This document shows positions 33,646 to 45,309 of a stretch of 64,000 bases of DNA, in pieces. Below the pieces are notes generated by a model. It did not search any database and had not been told where the DNA came from. It saw only the letters and a list, made by a program, of their open reading frames with translations. Location: NCBI GenBank assembly GCA_027943335.1, contig BSBK01005141.1:410001-474000 (forward strand), written 5' to 3'. The number at the start of each line of letters is the position of its first letter. Within the stretch, counting starts at the first letter, position 1. Source of the stretch: Chamaecyparis obtusa. Its lineage: Eukaryota; Streptophyta; Pinopsida; Cupressales; Cupressaceae. Made by a program: the position numbers and the translations under genes.

Positions 33646-35861
33646 AAGAGAAAAAGTGCCTTGGTGAAAACCTGGAAACAGGCGCCTTGGTAGCAAAAAT
33701 AGAATCTCTGCCAAGATGGTGAAAACCCGGCAAACGGGTGCCACTTGTTTCAACACGCTCCATCTATCAGCACAATCTTGGTCTTTCCCAACTTTTAGTC
33801 TTGCTTTAGTTTGTACATATCTCTCGGTTTGTTTTTGCATTTCCAATTTTCAATAAGTCGATTTGTACACCAATCAGCTCAAGCGTTTGTATCTTATCAA
33901 TGCTTAACACTTGGGGGTAATCAATGTCATATCATATGGTCTCTGGTGTCTCTAAGACGTGTCATATCCAGTCAGAGTCCTTTGAAGCTTCATTTGAGTC
34001 AGTCAAGTCTGTCTTGTCTCCAAAAAAGATTTTGCATCTACAACAATGCAATCAACATCAAACACAAACTGAAAACAATCTATGCTTTTTTACATGCTTT
34101 TATCTCCTTGTATGCTTACTGATTCGCATTATATTTTTGCATATTGTGTCCCTTTGAGCTCTTCGATGATGTCCTTTATAGGATTTAGAGAGTGATGATT
34201 GGGGGCATAATCTTTTCTTTATTTTCTTCTTGTATGTGAAAATCTAACAACTTTGGAAATTTTGGATTGAAATGGTGTTTGACTGTAAGAGCCTCTATCT
34301 TGAATTGGATGGCCATGCGTACCTCGACCATTGATACCCAGAAAATTCAAGGAAGTTTGATCTAACTATTGTCTTTTTGAGTGAGTTCTTTCTCCTACTG
34401 TGAAACATGATCTTACCTAAGGATGTGAATGATAAAAGGTCACTACGGGTAATTCACACTAGATTTGGAATGATCTCTTGACTGTTTGATGTGTTTGTCA
34501 CGCAAGGCATATTCAGGTCATCACAATGTTCATGTTTTGATGCTTATACAAATTGCTATATCAAAATGGACATGATATTCAGGTCATCCTGGCGTTTATG
34601 CCTTGGTGCTTATATCTAATCTGACATTTCAAAAACAAAATCAATATTCATATGTCCATGGTTGCCTAGCTAGTGGGTGTTGTATTGATTCTTGCGCATA
34701 CAAATCGATATTCATATGTCTATGGTTCCATAACTAGTGGGCATTGTATTGATTTATCCGGCTACCTAAAATTTCAATGATGATAACAAATCGACATATG
34801 ATCAGTGACTAGGTCCTAGGTCTTAAGTTGCATTTCATTTTGCATGTCTCTTTGCATTTTGCATGTTTGCATGATCTGACAATGGCTAAACGAATTTCAA
34901 TGCTTAAACAATTCTCCACTCGCATCTTCAAATCTAACAAGAGCTGAATCTCACACAAAGGTTCCTCCAACGAAATAGCAAGTAGAATCCTTTTTCGGGA
35001 TCAAAATTCAAATCTAAGATCATTCATATTATTAACTACTTGCATAAGCAACCTTCAATCATCACAGAAATCCAATATTCAACTTAATTGATTATCTTCC
35101 ATCAAACTATCAAAATTTTAACTTGGTCAATCATGGTCAACTCATGGTCAAACCTAGTCAAACTTAGTTTCTAGGACCTCTAAACGATGCAGATGCATTC
35201 TCAGATGTGTTTAACCACTTCTCAAATCAATTAACATGCTTCTGAACATTCAACGCTGACTTTTCTTGTCAGATTTCAATTTTAATCCCGAAGGGGGCAT
35301 GGTATTGCATATCATTCAAAGTCTGTAATCAAATTTGAAATCATATTTTTATGGCAATCATATCTCCCTCAGTAATCAAGACAACAATCACGTCTAGTTA
35401 CTAATTCATCAAAAATTCCTCACCGCTCGGGGCAAATCTATCATCACTCGAGGCATATCAGATTCATCAAGATCCATATCAATATGGTATTCTCCTAATC
35501 TTGTAAACTGTATCGGCTTTTTGCAACCATCGGATCATAGTGTTCTTTCCTTGGTTCTTCGGCAACTGAAGGGTTCAGATGTGATACCTACTAGTTCTGC
35601 TAAGACAATCGAGTCTAGAACCGGTCACTCACTTCTTAGCAATCCTAAGGTTTGGAATCAGGTGTTTTGACACTCTTTCGCAATCATCAGTTCATTGCTG
35701 CTATAGTGAACATTATCCTTGGTCATTCAGGACCTATTATCTCCATATCAAATCAATATCAATCAGCTTCTGTCTCATATCAATTATCAATTTCAAACAT
35801 CAGTTTCATATCTTTATCAAACACAGACTATCTTTGAACCACTGCACTTCACACAGTAATT
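33646..35861 (+). other. 3' untranslated region of the outer gypsy element
   Basis: No supported gene. It has two local tandem duplications. One is ~75 bp with ATATTCAGGTCATC (about 34512 and 34575). The other is ~65 bp with CGATATTCATATGTC-type sequence (about 34645 and 34710). A 2.2-kb noncoding stretch between integrase and 3' LTR is plausible for a large gypsy element. Confidence 0.5.
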
Positions 35862-35876
35862 CAAAGAGGGGCAAAA
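35862..35876 (+). promoter_or_regulatory. polypurine tract of the outer gypsy element
   Basis: AAAGAGGGGCAAAA lies directly before the 3' LTR start (TGTAATACCCC). It would prime plus-strand DNA synthesis during reverse transcription. Confidence 0.75.
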
Positions 35877-37113
35877 TGTAATACCCCAAAAATGGGCTAT
35901 AAGTTCATTAATCTCCTATATCAACAATTCGAATGAAATCAACATCAAAGTCCTAATCTAAGGCACATCTAAACATCATCGAATCATAATTGATTATCTT
36001 AAATTCTGCATCAAGAAATATTCCTAGCAATATTCCTAATTATCTTAATTATCTTTAATTTAATGATTATTTGGCGATAAATCACATTTATCCTAAGTTT
36101 GATTAATTGAATATTTTCATATTTAATTAATTAGATTTAATATCTTGCCACTTAATTATGTAATTAAATTTAATTCTATTTATTATTAATTGTATTATTT
36201 AATTTTGACAATAAATCCAATATCCTATGAATAATTGATTAAATTCTTATTAAATTAATTAAAGCAAATTGTCATTATTTAATAATATAGTTTTTAATAA
36301 AAGTTTGATTAAATAATTGATTAACCCATAAATCAATTATTTATTTTTAAAAGCAGTTAAGTTGGAAATAAATCACTTTATTATTAAATTAATTCATAAA
36401 TAAAACATGCACAATCATAAAAGCAGACAACTATCAATTATCAATTAAAGCTAAACTCTATTTTGAGTTAAAACTTAGCTTTTGCATGTTTTTGTGAGTT
36501 AATTATCTATTATTTAAAAATAACTCAAAAATCAACCTGAGTTATTTGAGTGATTTATGGCTTTTTCTCATGCACCTCCAAAGCCCTGGATTTCTATAAA
36601 ACCAAGGCTTTAGCTCTTCATAATTCATCTCATAATTTTGCAAGCTTACTTTGCCAAAGTCATCTATGAATTGCACAACTATTTTGAAGAATTGGAATTT
36701 GGAGAATCAAAGCTTATTGCGAATCAAGGCTATTGTGAGATCAATTTGTTTTTTTTTTACATTCATTTAGATTCTTTTTCATATCATTGTTAGATCATTT
36801 TAGCATATCAATTTTCATATTAGCATAGATTCATATCAGTTTTTATCATTCTTATTGCATTGAAAATTCAAAAATAGAGATTAATTGCATTCAATTCATA
36901 TCTATATCAATTGCATTCAAATCCTTTGTTTAGGTGTCGTCTAGGTCACTGATCTCGATAACAATCTGAGAACATTAATCTCACACCTACTAGAAGGCAG
37001 TAAATCGCTTGGTTAAATTAGATTTCAATTTTGCATGATTTTGATTTTTGCTAACCTCTAATATTTTACTGAAGTGTTGTGTCTACAGATCAGGTACAAA
37101 ATTTACACACACA
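35877..37113 (+). repeat. 3' LTR of outer gypsy element (intact, 1237 bp)
   Basis: Runs from TGTAATACCCC to ACACACACA and lacks the nested insertion, so it serves as the empty-site reference for the split 5' LTR. A TATA candidate lies at 36594-36601. GTAAC follows at 37114-37118. Confidence 0.93.
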
Positions 37114-37118
37114 GTAAC

Positions 37119-37302
37119 CAAATGCCAAGAAAATAGTGAGCATTAAACACAACAAGTAATGTCCTAGCTTATAGCTCACGGGGTCTAAGAAAACACCAAA
37201 AAATAGTGATGGCAGTGATGCCCTAAGTAGGGTACGAGCCTTCAAAGGATCAAGATCACAGGCTACATAATCAGTGAGAAAACAAAAAGCATCAAAAAAC
37301 CA
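37119..37302. repeat. segmental repeat copy B, middle part
   Basis: Matches copy A from about 15528 to 15712, continuing exactly where 19265 left off. It is broken at CATCAAAAAACCAA by the Copia fragment. Confidence 0.75.
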
Positions 37303-39022
37303 ATTGAAAATTCTTGTTCAATTTTTAGGACATCTCTTCTAATTTTTGTTTCAAAAATTTTGATTTAAGTCTTTGACTTGTGATGGTCTTCCACCACACT
37401 TTGTAACTGTAAACTAGCATCTTCTTCCTTCCTTTTAAATTCTTCCAATTTTAATTTCATATTTGTAATATATTGATTTGACTCTTCAAGTTGTGATTTC
37501 ATTTTGAAGATTATTTTATGTGATTCTTCAATTCTTTGAACCAAAAACTTATTTATCATTTTAATATCTTTGATTACATCTAGAGAAACAACTAGTTCTT
37601 TACCATAATTTTATCACATTCTAAATTATTTGACAAGGACTTTTCTTGAGACAAGACTTCACTAGACTTGACACAAATGTTATTCTTTTGACTTCTATTT
37701 CTTTTGCACTTAGCCAGGATAGGTAGTCCAATACCAGGAAATCCCTAGACTACATTCAAGGGTTTGGCTCTAATACCAATTGTTGGAGTACAATAGCATT
37801 GAGAGAGGGGGGGATTGAATCAGTGGTATAAAAATTCCAGAAGACTTTAGATAATATTTATAATTAAAAAAAAGTGAGGACTTTAAGAACCTTTCTAATC
37901 TACTCAAACTGGTCAACTATAATGAATGTAAATGTAAAAGGTAATGAATAGGTAACCATGCAAATCAAATGAGCTTAACGACTGAATGACACATGATGAG
38001 AATATTAACATGAGAGACAAACACATCAAAGATAACAAAAAAACATAATACAAGAGATGTCCCAAGTGGAAACCCTCATGGGGAATAAAACCACTCAAAA
38101 TGCCTCATTGGCTTGATTGAGAATCCTTTTTACAAACACCTCACTAGATGTGTTGTCTCATTGAAAAATATCCCTCACCAAATAATATATGTGTCTCACT
38201 GAAAGAAATGCCTCATTGACCTTATCAACATTTTTATGGACTTACAATGCCTCACTGGACTTACAATACATCATACATGAAGAAAAGTTACAAAGGGTTG
38301 TTCTATTTCACTATATAACATTTCATTTTCCAAACTAACACATTCTATATTTTAAAGATTCATTAGATCTAGAATCTTTAAAATATAAAATATATCAATT
38401 CATAAACCTATTTTTCATATTGCTTGCAAGACTTCATTATTGGAATCTGATTGTATTTCGAATAGAAGAAAATATTTACCCTAGGATAAGCTTTGATTAT
38501 GTTCACAAAACTCAATTGGGGTAAGATATCTAATAATTACTTCCTAGCCAATCCAAAACTTTAGATCAAAGCATTGTACCAAATATATGCATGGTCATTC
38601 AAAGAAGACTGTGATACCAATCATAAAAACTTCACATGATAACCCTACTTAAATTAGGGTAATCATAGATAAGATCTTAACACACACAAAACCTTAATGA
38701 AAATTATGTCTTTGCAAATAAAAAATAACCGTTATTTCTTTTTCTCATCAAACTCGTATGTAAACAAACTCTGAAAAGGGTTTTAGAAAAAAATAGTTAA
38801 GAATTTTATAATATTTTTACTAGATCAAAAATGAGAAAATTAGTGAATGGATACACTTATTTTAAGAGCCAATATTATATTTATTTGAACAAATATGTGC
38901 CCTAGGTAGAGGGCATTAACCAAACAAAAATAAGTATAATATGTGCTTCGGATAGCACTTTGTCATAATTTTTTCCCCAAATAAAAAATTCATATATCAA
39001 ACAAAAACTCCTTTTAAAAATT
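37303..39022 (-). mobile_element. truncated Copia-type LTR retrotransposon (LTR, primer site and short internal piece)
   Basis: On the minus strand an LTR candidate (39003-37781, TG…CA, 1223 bp) is followed after two bases by a primer site. About 460 bp of internal sequence follows, with a 64-codon coiled-coil ORF (37559-37365, ending KSKT) that may be the start of a gag. The LTR edge (TGTTGGAGTACAATAG with an adjacent G-run on the plus strand) resembles the C-rich edge of the LTR ending at 40217. The other LTR and most of the body are absent. The insert sits inside the segmental repeat and is flanked by two ~42-bp similar sequences rather than a 5-bp duplication. Confidence 0.6.
37767..37778 (-). 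promoter_or_regulatory. primer-binding site of the Copia-type fragment (tRNA-Met type, one mismatch)
   Basis: TGGTATTAGAGC on the minus strand, two bases from the LTR edge. It differs from the initiator-Met primer site by one C-to-T change. Confidence 0.75.
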
Positions 39023-39717
39023 GGCTACATAGTTAGTGAGCAAACAACGAGCATCAAAAAACCAACAAATCAATGATGCCATATGAGGATCACGGTCTCT
39101 AAAAGCAGTAAGCAATATAACCAGAGAATCTAATTAAACACACATCAAATGATGCCCTAGCTTGTTCACGGGCTTTGTAATCATTCAAGAAGTTGGGTGT
39201 AATAGTGAACAAAAGTATAGCATGGTGCTGAAGTAGTGAACACAACATGTGAGTAAACACATCCAACATGATGCCCTAGTCTATAATTCACAGGTTGTAC
39301 ATGGAGAAGGAAAAATAGTGACCAAATTTACATCATGTATACCCATATCAAAACTCACAAGCCCCAAGCAGTGAGAAAACAAGTAATAAATGGATGCCCT
39401 AGCTTCAAAGCTCACAGGTCATAAAAAAGACATGGCATGAAACCAGTGAAATACAATGCCATTTGAATCTACAGCAAATACACATAAACATCAAAGAATG
39501 CAGAGAAGATGAGGAGCGAAACTTGAATGCCTTCCTCAAATCAATGTAGAGAGATCAAAAGACCCAAAGCTTCCAATTTGAAGCTTCAGTTCACAACAGA
39601 AGTCCAGTACAAAGTTGCAACTACCATAGCTAGGGACCTCTTCACGCACGCAACTTGATCATGAAAATTAGAAATGAGCCTTTCTTTTTCTTTTTTTTTT
39701 GTTTATAATCATGTGGG
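39023..39717. repeat. segmental repeat copy B, last part
   Basis: Matches copy A from about 15670 to 16367 through the TTTGTTTATAATCA(C/T)GTGGGTGT end. Its first ~42 bp repeat the end of the middle part (37261-37302) with about five changes. Confidence 0.75.
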
Positions 39718-40217
39718 TGTTGAAATTACGATGCCACCATTGCTATTACGACAACATCGGGGGCACTTGCAAAAAAAACACAAAAAACACACACAAATGG
39801 TAGCATCCTCGCAAATTGGCGTCAAAATTCAACCCCAAATGTTGTAGTGAGTGTTTGAAGCCCTCTAACAAGGTCACTCCTAATAAGGTGAAGATCCTAA
39901 TAGATCTGAGGTAAATCCCTTGACCGGGTCACACCTAACAGTGTGTATTGTAATCTTTAACCAGATTGACTCTTAACCAGGCGTAATTTAGAAGAGTATT
40001 TCCTTAGTGGGTGACAATTTCATAGTGGTTTTTCCCAAAGATGGGTTTCCACATTAAATATTGGTGTTACATGTTATGAATGATTTATTTACTATTATCG
40101 ATAAATTAGTGAAGTTTGTTTACTGATCTCCTACCGAATTAATCAAAGAAAATTTGTTAAGGTATTTGTGATTGGGACTATTGATTTACACCCGCCCCCC
40201 CTCTCTATAATCCAACA
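39718..40217 (+). mobile_element. solo-LTR-like Copia fragment
   Basis: Begins TGTTGAAATTACG and ends in ACACCCGCCCCCCCTCTC…CCAACA. GGTTTTTCCCAAAGATGGG and GTTTCCAC precede the end by ~170 bp; this sequence and the C-run are typical of Copia-type LTRs. No internal region or primer site follows. A clean 5-bp duplication is not seen (GGTGT on the left, AGTGT near the right). Confidence 0.5.
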
Positions 40218-40482
40218 ACAAGTGTACATACACATAGAGAAAAAAATGTAACATGTTGGCAATGTTGTATCTTGACAGGGCTTTTTGGTTGTTTCATCAT
40301 GCCACCAAGTCTAATTATGGAGTGGTCAGATTGGTGGGCCCATTCCTTTGATGATTGTTTCACTCGCACTACTACATTTGACCTCATTTTTCTACCAAAA
40401 TTTTTGACAATCAATTAAAAAGGTTTAGGTTGGTCGGATTATAGAAGGAAAAATTCCTTTTTTTTTAATCCATGCCCATGTT

Positions 40483-40525
40483 AGTCAAAATTTTGACCAA
40501 TACAATGTAGGTCAAAATTTTGACC
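40483..40525. repeat. two perfect GTCAAAATTTTGAC palindromes
   Basis: The 14-bp palindrome occurs at 40484-40497 and, extended to 16 bp (GGTCAAAATTTTGACC), at 40510-40525. A further GTCAAAATTTTGAC occurs near 54778. Function unknown; could be a repeat-borne protein-binding site or chance in AT-rich DNA. Confidence 0.6.
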
Positions 40526-40544
40526 AACACAGGCATAACTTTAG

Positions 40545-40638
40545 AAAGAAAAAAGATTTTGTATCTCATTTCATTTGGAGTGTGCAAAGGAGCTGGAGCG
40601 CACTCCAAATGAAATGAGATACAAAATCTTTTTTCTTT
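40545..40638. repeat. near-perfect hairpin, 41-bp arms and 12-base loop
   Basis: Arms 40545-40585 and 40598-40638 are complementary with one G-T type mismatch. The arm contains GATTTTGTATCTCATTTC. A third, partial copy of the arm end (AATTTGGAGCACAC) follows at 40640. RNA from either strand would fold into a long stem. Confidence 0.85.
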
Positions 40639-40694
40639 TAATTTGGAGCACACGAAGGAGATGGAGCCTTTGATTGTTTGAACTATTATTTGGT

Positions 40695-40810
40695 GAGAGT
40701 AAAAGGAGGACCGACTGCCTATTAGGGTTGCCACTGTGATTTGGTGTAAAAGGAGGACTGCCTGCCTACGAGGGTTGCCACTGTGATTTGGTGTAAAAGA
40801 AGGACTACCT
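40695..40810. repeat. ~53-bp tandem repeat, about 2.3 copies
   Basis: The unit is GTAAAAGGAGGAC…GCCTA…GAGGGTTGCCACTGTGATTTGGT. A related inverted copy lies in the spacer of the foldback at 45666-46054 (near 45858-45905). Confidence 0.75.
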
Positions 40811-41881
40811 GTAAGGATTTCCTTACTCTACATTTGTCTGGCATTATTTTATTGGTTACCTACTTAGGGCCCATGAGCAATGTGCTAGGGCATCATGTAT
40901 TTGGTATTTTTTGGCACGTTTTTTATCATTGTTTATATACATTTGATTCAGAGATGAACTTGAAAAACCCTAAATTTTTGAATCACCACATCATGTTACA
41001 CTATAAATGTACTAGTGTTAGGTTTATGATTGTAAGGTTGGAAGAGGAAATATTGCAAACAAGATTGAGAAAACTGTGTTTTTAACATTTTTTTTACTGG
41101 TATTTTCTTTTTGCCAACTTCGTGTGGATTGGAATGTCAAATCTAACTCCATAGGAAGTCTACCTAGAGTCATAGCTTTCAATTGCAACCGGTCTGAGAT
41201 CATTTGGTGGAGAAATCCGAAGGAAATCATGTGACAGTCATTTATAGACCATTTTTGACATAAAACTAGGGCAGTCAGCTTTCTACAATCATCTGTCTAT
41301 GGACTCTTTTAGACCAGGTGTGACTGTCTACACACTATGGCTTCAAAAGTGCTTAAAAAGACCCCAAATGACAAAGAAACCATAGACTCCTTGCACTCCC
41401 AAGACTCCAAACCTTCATCAATCTTTAATAATGTCTAAAAATGAACAAACCTCAAAGGAATAGGGCTCAGTCCACCGAGAACCCCAAAATCCCCAAATTT
41501 AGCACTTTTAAACCCTCAATCCAAGGGTTTCTTAAATCTCATATCTTCAATCACTTCTAGGTCCAATAGGTAGTTGTTTCACCATTAGATGATCATTATA
41601 AGATGATCCAAATCATAATCTATGTTCCTCCTTTAGACCAAATGGCTACTGATGTAGCATACCAAGCAAATTCATTAAGTTTCCTCTATAAATTATGGTG
41701 ATCACCCAAACATTCTTCCTTATCATTACACTAATGGATTAAGGAACTATAGTACATGTTAATAGTCAATCATTTCATGTGTACAATGGTCAAAGGTCAT
41801 GGAATGACCATATTCAATTGGAAACTCACAAAACTATCAAAGGAATGCCTAAACCTACTCTACCAGTCAGAATTAATTAAT
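40811..41881. other. no recognisable gene
   Basis: ORFs here (for example 40783-41085) have no domain I recognise. Probably old repeat sequence. Confidence 0.35.
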
Positions 41882-42531
41882 TAAAAATACAAATTTACAG
41901 ACCTCACAAATGCATAGATGTGGTCTAGGATCAATATCTAACTATTCCAAATGCATTGAAATTTAAGACAATGACAAAATGAATCCAAAATCACTCTAAG
42001 AACTCAAGGAAATTGCATTTGAAAGAAGTTTATTTATCAAAAACTCAGTATAAATATATAACCATACTACACCAATCCATCTCTATGCATACCATTCATG
42101 AAAGAAGAAATAAATCAATAAGGATTCTAACTGTACCCTCACGGGAAATGATAGGGTCTGTTGGAGAATAATTTACATTTCATTAAAAACCCAAGTATGT
42201 TACATTGTTTCTTTGGCATTTATTGATTCTTATATCTTCCCTTACTCCCCTGTGTCTCAAACATACACATCCATGCTCTAATAAGCCTCTCCAACTAGTT
42301 TACAACCTCCATGTAACCGGTAATAGTTAGTTATTAATTGTTTGGCTTAGTTTGGAATACAAAAATACAAACCTCACGAATGCATAGATGTGGTCTAGGA
42401 TCAATATCTAACTATTCCAAATGCATTGAAATGTAAGACAATGACAAAATGAATCCAAAATCACTCTAAGAACTCAAGGAAATTGCATTTGAAAGAAGTT
42501 TATTTATCAAAAACTCAATACAATCCATACA
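41882..42531. repeat. 170-bp direct repeat pair (41882-42060 and 42361-42531)
   Basis: The copies share GCATAGATGTGGTCTAGGATC through AAGAAGTTTATTTATCAAAA with only a few differences. They lie about 480 bp apart in the same orientation. The intervening ~300 bp resembles 3190-3330 in part. This may be a recent local duplication inside an old LTR or leader. Confidence 0.8.
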
Positions 42532-43666
42532 CTAGACCTCTTCTGTCATACAATGAAACTTTGGCATATTTGATGGACTCCTAGAAACTAGCCCAGCCAA
42601 TCCCAATCAATTGGATGGATTAGTTTGCACTAAAACATAACAAAATCCAATTCCCTCCATTTTCTAATAACCGTTGCATTTCAAATTTTTGAATTGCAAC
42701 ATTACAAATTTGGAGTTTTTGAAAATTTTAAAGATAATGAAGCCTTAAGACTTTGAAATGTGACCCAAATGAACTTATTAAGCATTATTAAAATCAAATC
42801 TAAACTATTATAAACTTGTAACACCAAATACCATCCTAGGCTCTTATTTTGGTCCTAAGGCCTATTAGGCCTTTTAAGACTTATTGCATATTTTCCATTT
42901 GCATTGCATGGAATGACCTTATAGGCCATTATAGGTGCCAATACATTCCAATTGATGTCTTTAGATTTCATTAGGTGCATGGTTGTCATTATGGACTCTT
43001 GGTAGTCTTTGGATGTTCTAGGTGCCCCTGCACCATGTTCACCGCCTTTGAAAGGATTCTTGTCCCAAGAATTAGTCCTGGCATTGGATGTCTAAGTTTG
43101 AACCTATACTTTAGGAGTATTGTGCCTTGACAATTAGTTCTTTCTGCCCACCAAACGTCCACATCTGAACATGGTTGTTTACTGGCTGCCCTTCAATAGG
43201 ACACTTGACTATACCTATTTGAAGATAGTTCAAATCCAAAAAGTCTACATTTCTAGGACTGTGCAGCATTGTCCTATTCAATCCTTTGTCCTTTTCTTCC
43301 CAAACCTGATTTGTCCTTCCTCATCTTCCCCTCATTGAAGAACCTCCTCTATTATTGCTATTTTGTCCAAAATCTCTTCTTCTTTCAGACTTCCATCATA
43401 CATAGGGATATCTTCCCTCACCTTATGCTACTCATTCTTCATAGCCTTGAATATCCTAATTGTCCTCTGCTCTTCAGGATCTATTTGGGAGAAGAGTGGG
43501 AGAAGACAATCTGAGATTTTGAAGACCTAGAATCCCTTGTTGAACCCTTAAAGTTGAATTATCCTTTAAAGAGCATTCCAAGGTGGTGGTTCGAAGTTGA
43601 ATGAATCCTAGATTGTAGATGAAGTGTGGAGAAAATTTTTTCTGACATCAGAGGGATATAAAAAAG
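42532..43666. other. probable leader of a decayed gypsy element
   Basis: No ORF is convincing. The sequence directly precedes a protease-like frame on the same strand. Words such as TTCTTGTCCCAAGAATTAG (a partial palindrome near 43060) stand out. The assignment to a gypsy element is inference from position. Confidence 0.35.
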
Positions 43667-44836
43667 ATGGTGATCATCAATGCAGATTTGGATGCAAGGT
43701 ACATTGTGGAGCCATGCATATTCAAGACACATTGTAAGTGCAGAAACAAAGTTTGTAAAGTTATAGTTTCAAATAGTGTGTTTTCAAATTTTGTTTCCAT
43801 TGAGATGGTTCAGAAGTTGAATTTTCCAAGGATACTACATGAGAGGCCATATAGGGCACATGGGATTAATGTGGAAGACCAACCTGAGGTGACAGAGAAA
43901 GCACAAGTGCACTTTAGCATTGGGCCACATGAGGACATCCTATGGTGTGACATCATTCCCATAGTGGATTTTCATTTGATCCTTGGGAGAGCATAGCAGA
44001 TAAGTAAACGTAACCTCCATGATGGAGCAAAGAACACTTACACATTCTTGGATAGAGGAAGGAGATTTGTGTTGCACTCCTTGAAAGATGAAGAAGTGTC
44101 ATGGACATTGATAAGGAGTGTTGGTATTTTGGAGTGGAATGGACTCTTGGGGAGTGAAGGGAGGACAAAAAACAAAAGGATAGAAGAGAAGATTGGTGAG
44201 AATGCTAATGACAACATTGAACAATCAGTAGAACACCATATAAAGTGTTTCTGAATAGAGATGCATGTGAAGATGAACAGAGAGAAGTCAGAGTATGAGG
44301 ATACTCATGAAGATGACAGGATTGAGAAGACAATGAGGATGTGTGGGCCACAAAAGGAAAATGCTCAAGAAGTTGAGATAACAGAGATAGAGAAGGGACT
44401 TGTAGAAGTTGCTGATGAATTGGATGAGTGCATGGATGAAGGAATCCAAGTTGGGACAGTCAAGTGTCCATTAAAAGTTTCTATTGAAAAGATAGAAGAC
44501 AGGGTTGTGAAGAAAGTCATAGATGACATGTTTGCATGCCAAGGAGGATGGAATTGGAATGAGAAGTTGAAAGAGGTCTTAGAGGTGACAGGGACCTTAG
44601 AGAGTGAAGAGTCAAAGCTCTTGAAGACAACGTTGCAGCAAGAAGCCACAAGTTGGCATAAGAAGATGAGGAAGAAGGTTGTGTGGCCTATTAAAAGGCT
44701 TATAGCAGAGAAGAAACTACTGAATGGAGGACTCGCTAAGAGAGTTCAAGGAGTTGTTGATGAGGAGAGTGTACAAGTTTCTAAGAGTTGTATAGAAACC
44801 AGTGGTCAAGAAAACCCTGTTTATTTTTGTTTCTAA
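43667..44836 (+). pseudogene. gypsy-type aspartic-protease region with lost active site, plus an acidic tail ORF
   Basis: One plus-strand frame runs through three open segments (43667-43996, 44048-44254, 44261-44836) with only a few stops. The first segment aligns by pattern with the nested element's protease: HCKCRNKVCKVIV, FVSIEMVQKLNFP, EDILWCDIIPIVDFHLILGRA, then NLHDGAKNTYTF. The catalytic Asp-Ser-Gly is replaced by Ser-Asn-Ser, so it cannot work as a protease. A stop follows GRA where the nested element has a Trp. The third segment (191 codons, Lys/Glu-rich, KPLKVSIEKIEDRVV-like) is not recognised; it stands where the link to reverse transcriptase would be, but no polymerase motif follows. 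Confidence 0.6.
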
Positions 44837-45309
44837 CACTTTTATGACAAGTTTTCTAGAGTTTGATAGTGTTCACCATGCAAGTGCTATTTTTGCACAC
44901 ATCTATGGGAATATAAACATGAAGGCTGGCAGATTTAATGCTTAGCATGAGCACATAATGTTTGATTTCAGGGGCATAGAACACATTAACGTGGAATACT
45001 CTTTTGTTGCAGGTCCTCAACAAGAAGTGGACAGAGATTGGATGAAACAAAAGAAACTCCCAATCCAAGGGACTTGGATTGATTTTATCCTTGGGAGTAT
45101 GGTGTAGGGCACCCTAACAAAGTCATGAAAAGGGGTCACTTGAATGGCTCTTGAAGAATGATCATAAAGATTATAGGATCTAAAAGATCAAAACATGAAT
45201 ATATCAATGTAATTGGACTTATGGTCTATTTTGTGAATTTGATGGAATGTCATGTAATAAGCCTAAATCTATAAAGGCATGATTTGATGTAATAGGAGTT
45301 AGATAGTAT

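Larger units (their letters stand above)
19271..37113 (+). mobile_element. outer Ty3/gypsy LTR retrotransposon, pol-deleted, 5' LTR split by a nested element
   Basis: Two ~1.24-kb LTRs (19271-19827 plus 26175-26855, and 35877-37113) flank an internal region of about 9.0 kb. Flanking GTAAC duplications mark a single insertion. A primer-binding site candidate follows the 5' LTR, and a purine-rich tract precedes the 3' LTR. The internal part keeps a 565-codon gag-like ORF (29572-31269) and only the C-terminal tail of integrase (33013-33454). Protease, reverse transcriptase, RNase H and most of integrase are missing, so it cannot move by itself. Between the LTRs I count roughly 30 differences over ~1.24 kb (about 2.5%). 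The 5' LTR starts TA rather than the canonical TG seen in the 3' copy. Confidence 0.9.

Noticed and set aside
37365..37559. 64-codon coiled-coil ORF as a host gene
   Set aside because: Lies right after the Copia-type primer site and is better explained as element sequence.
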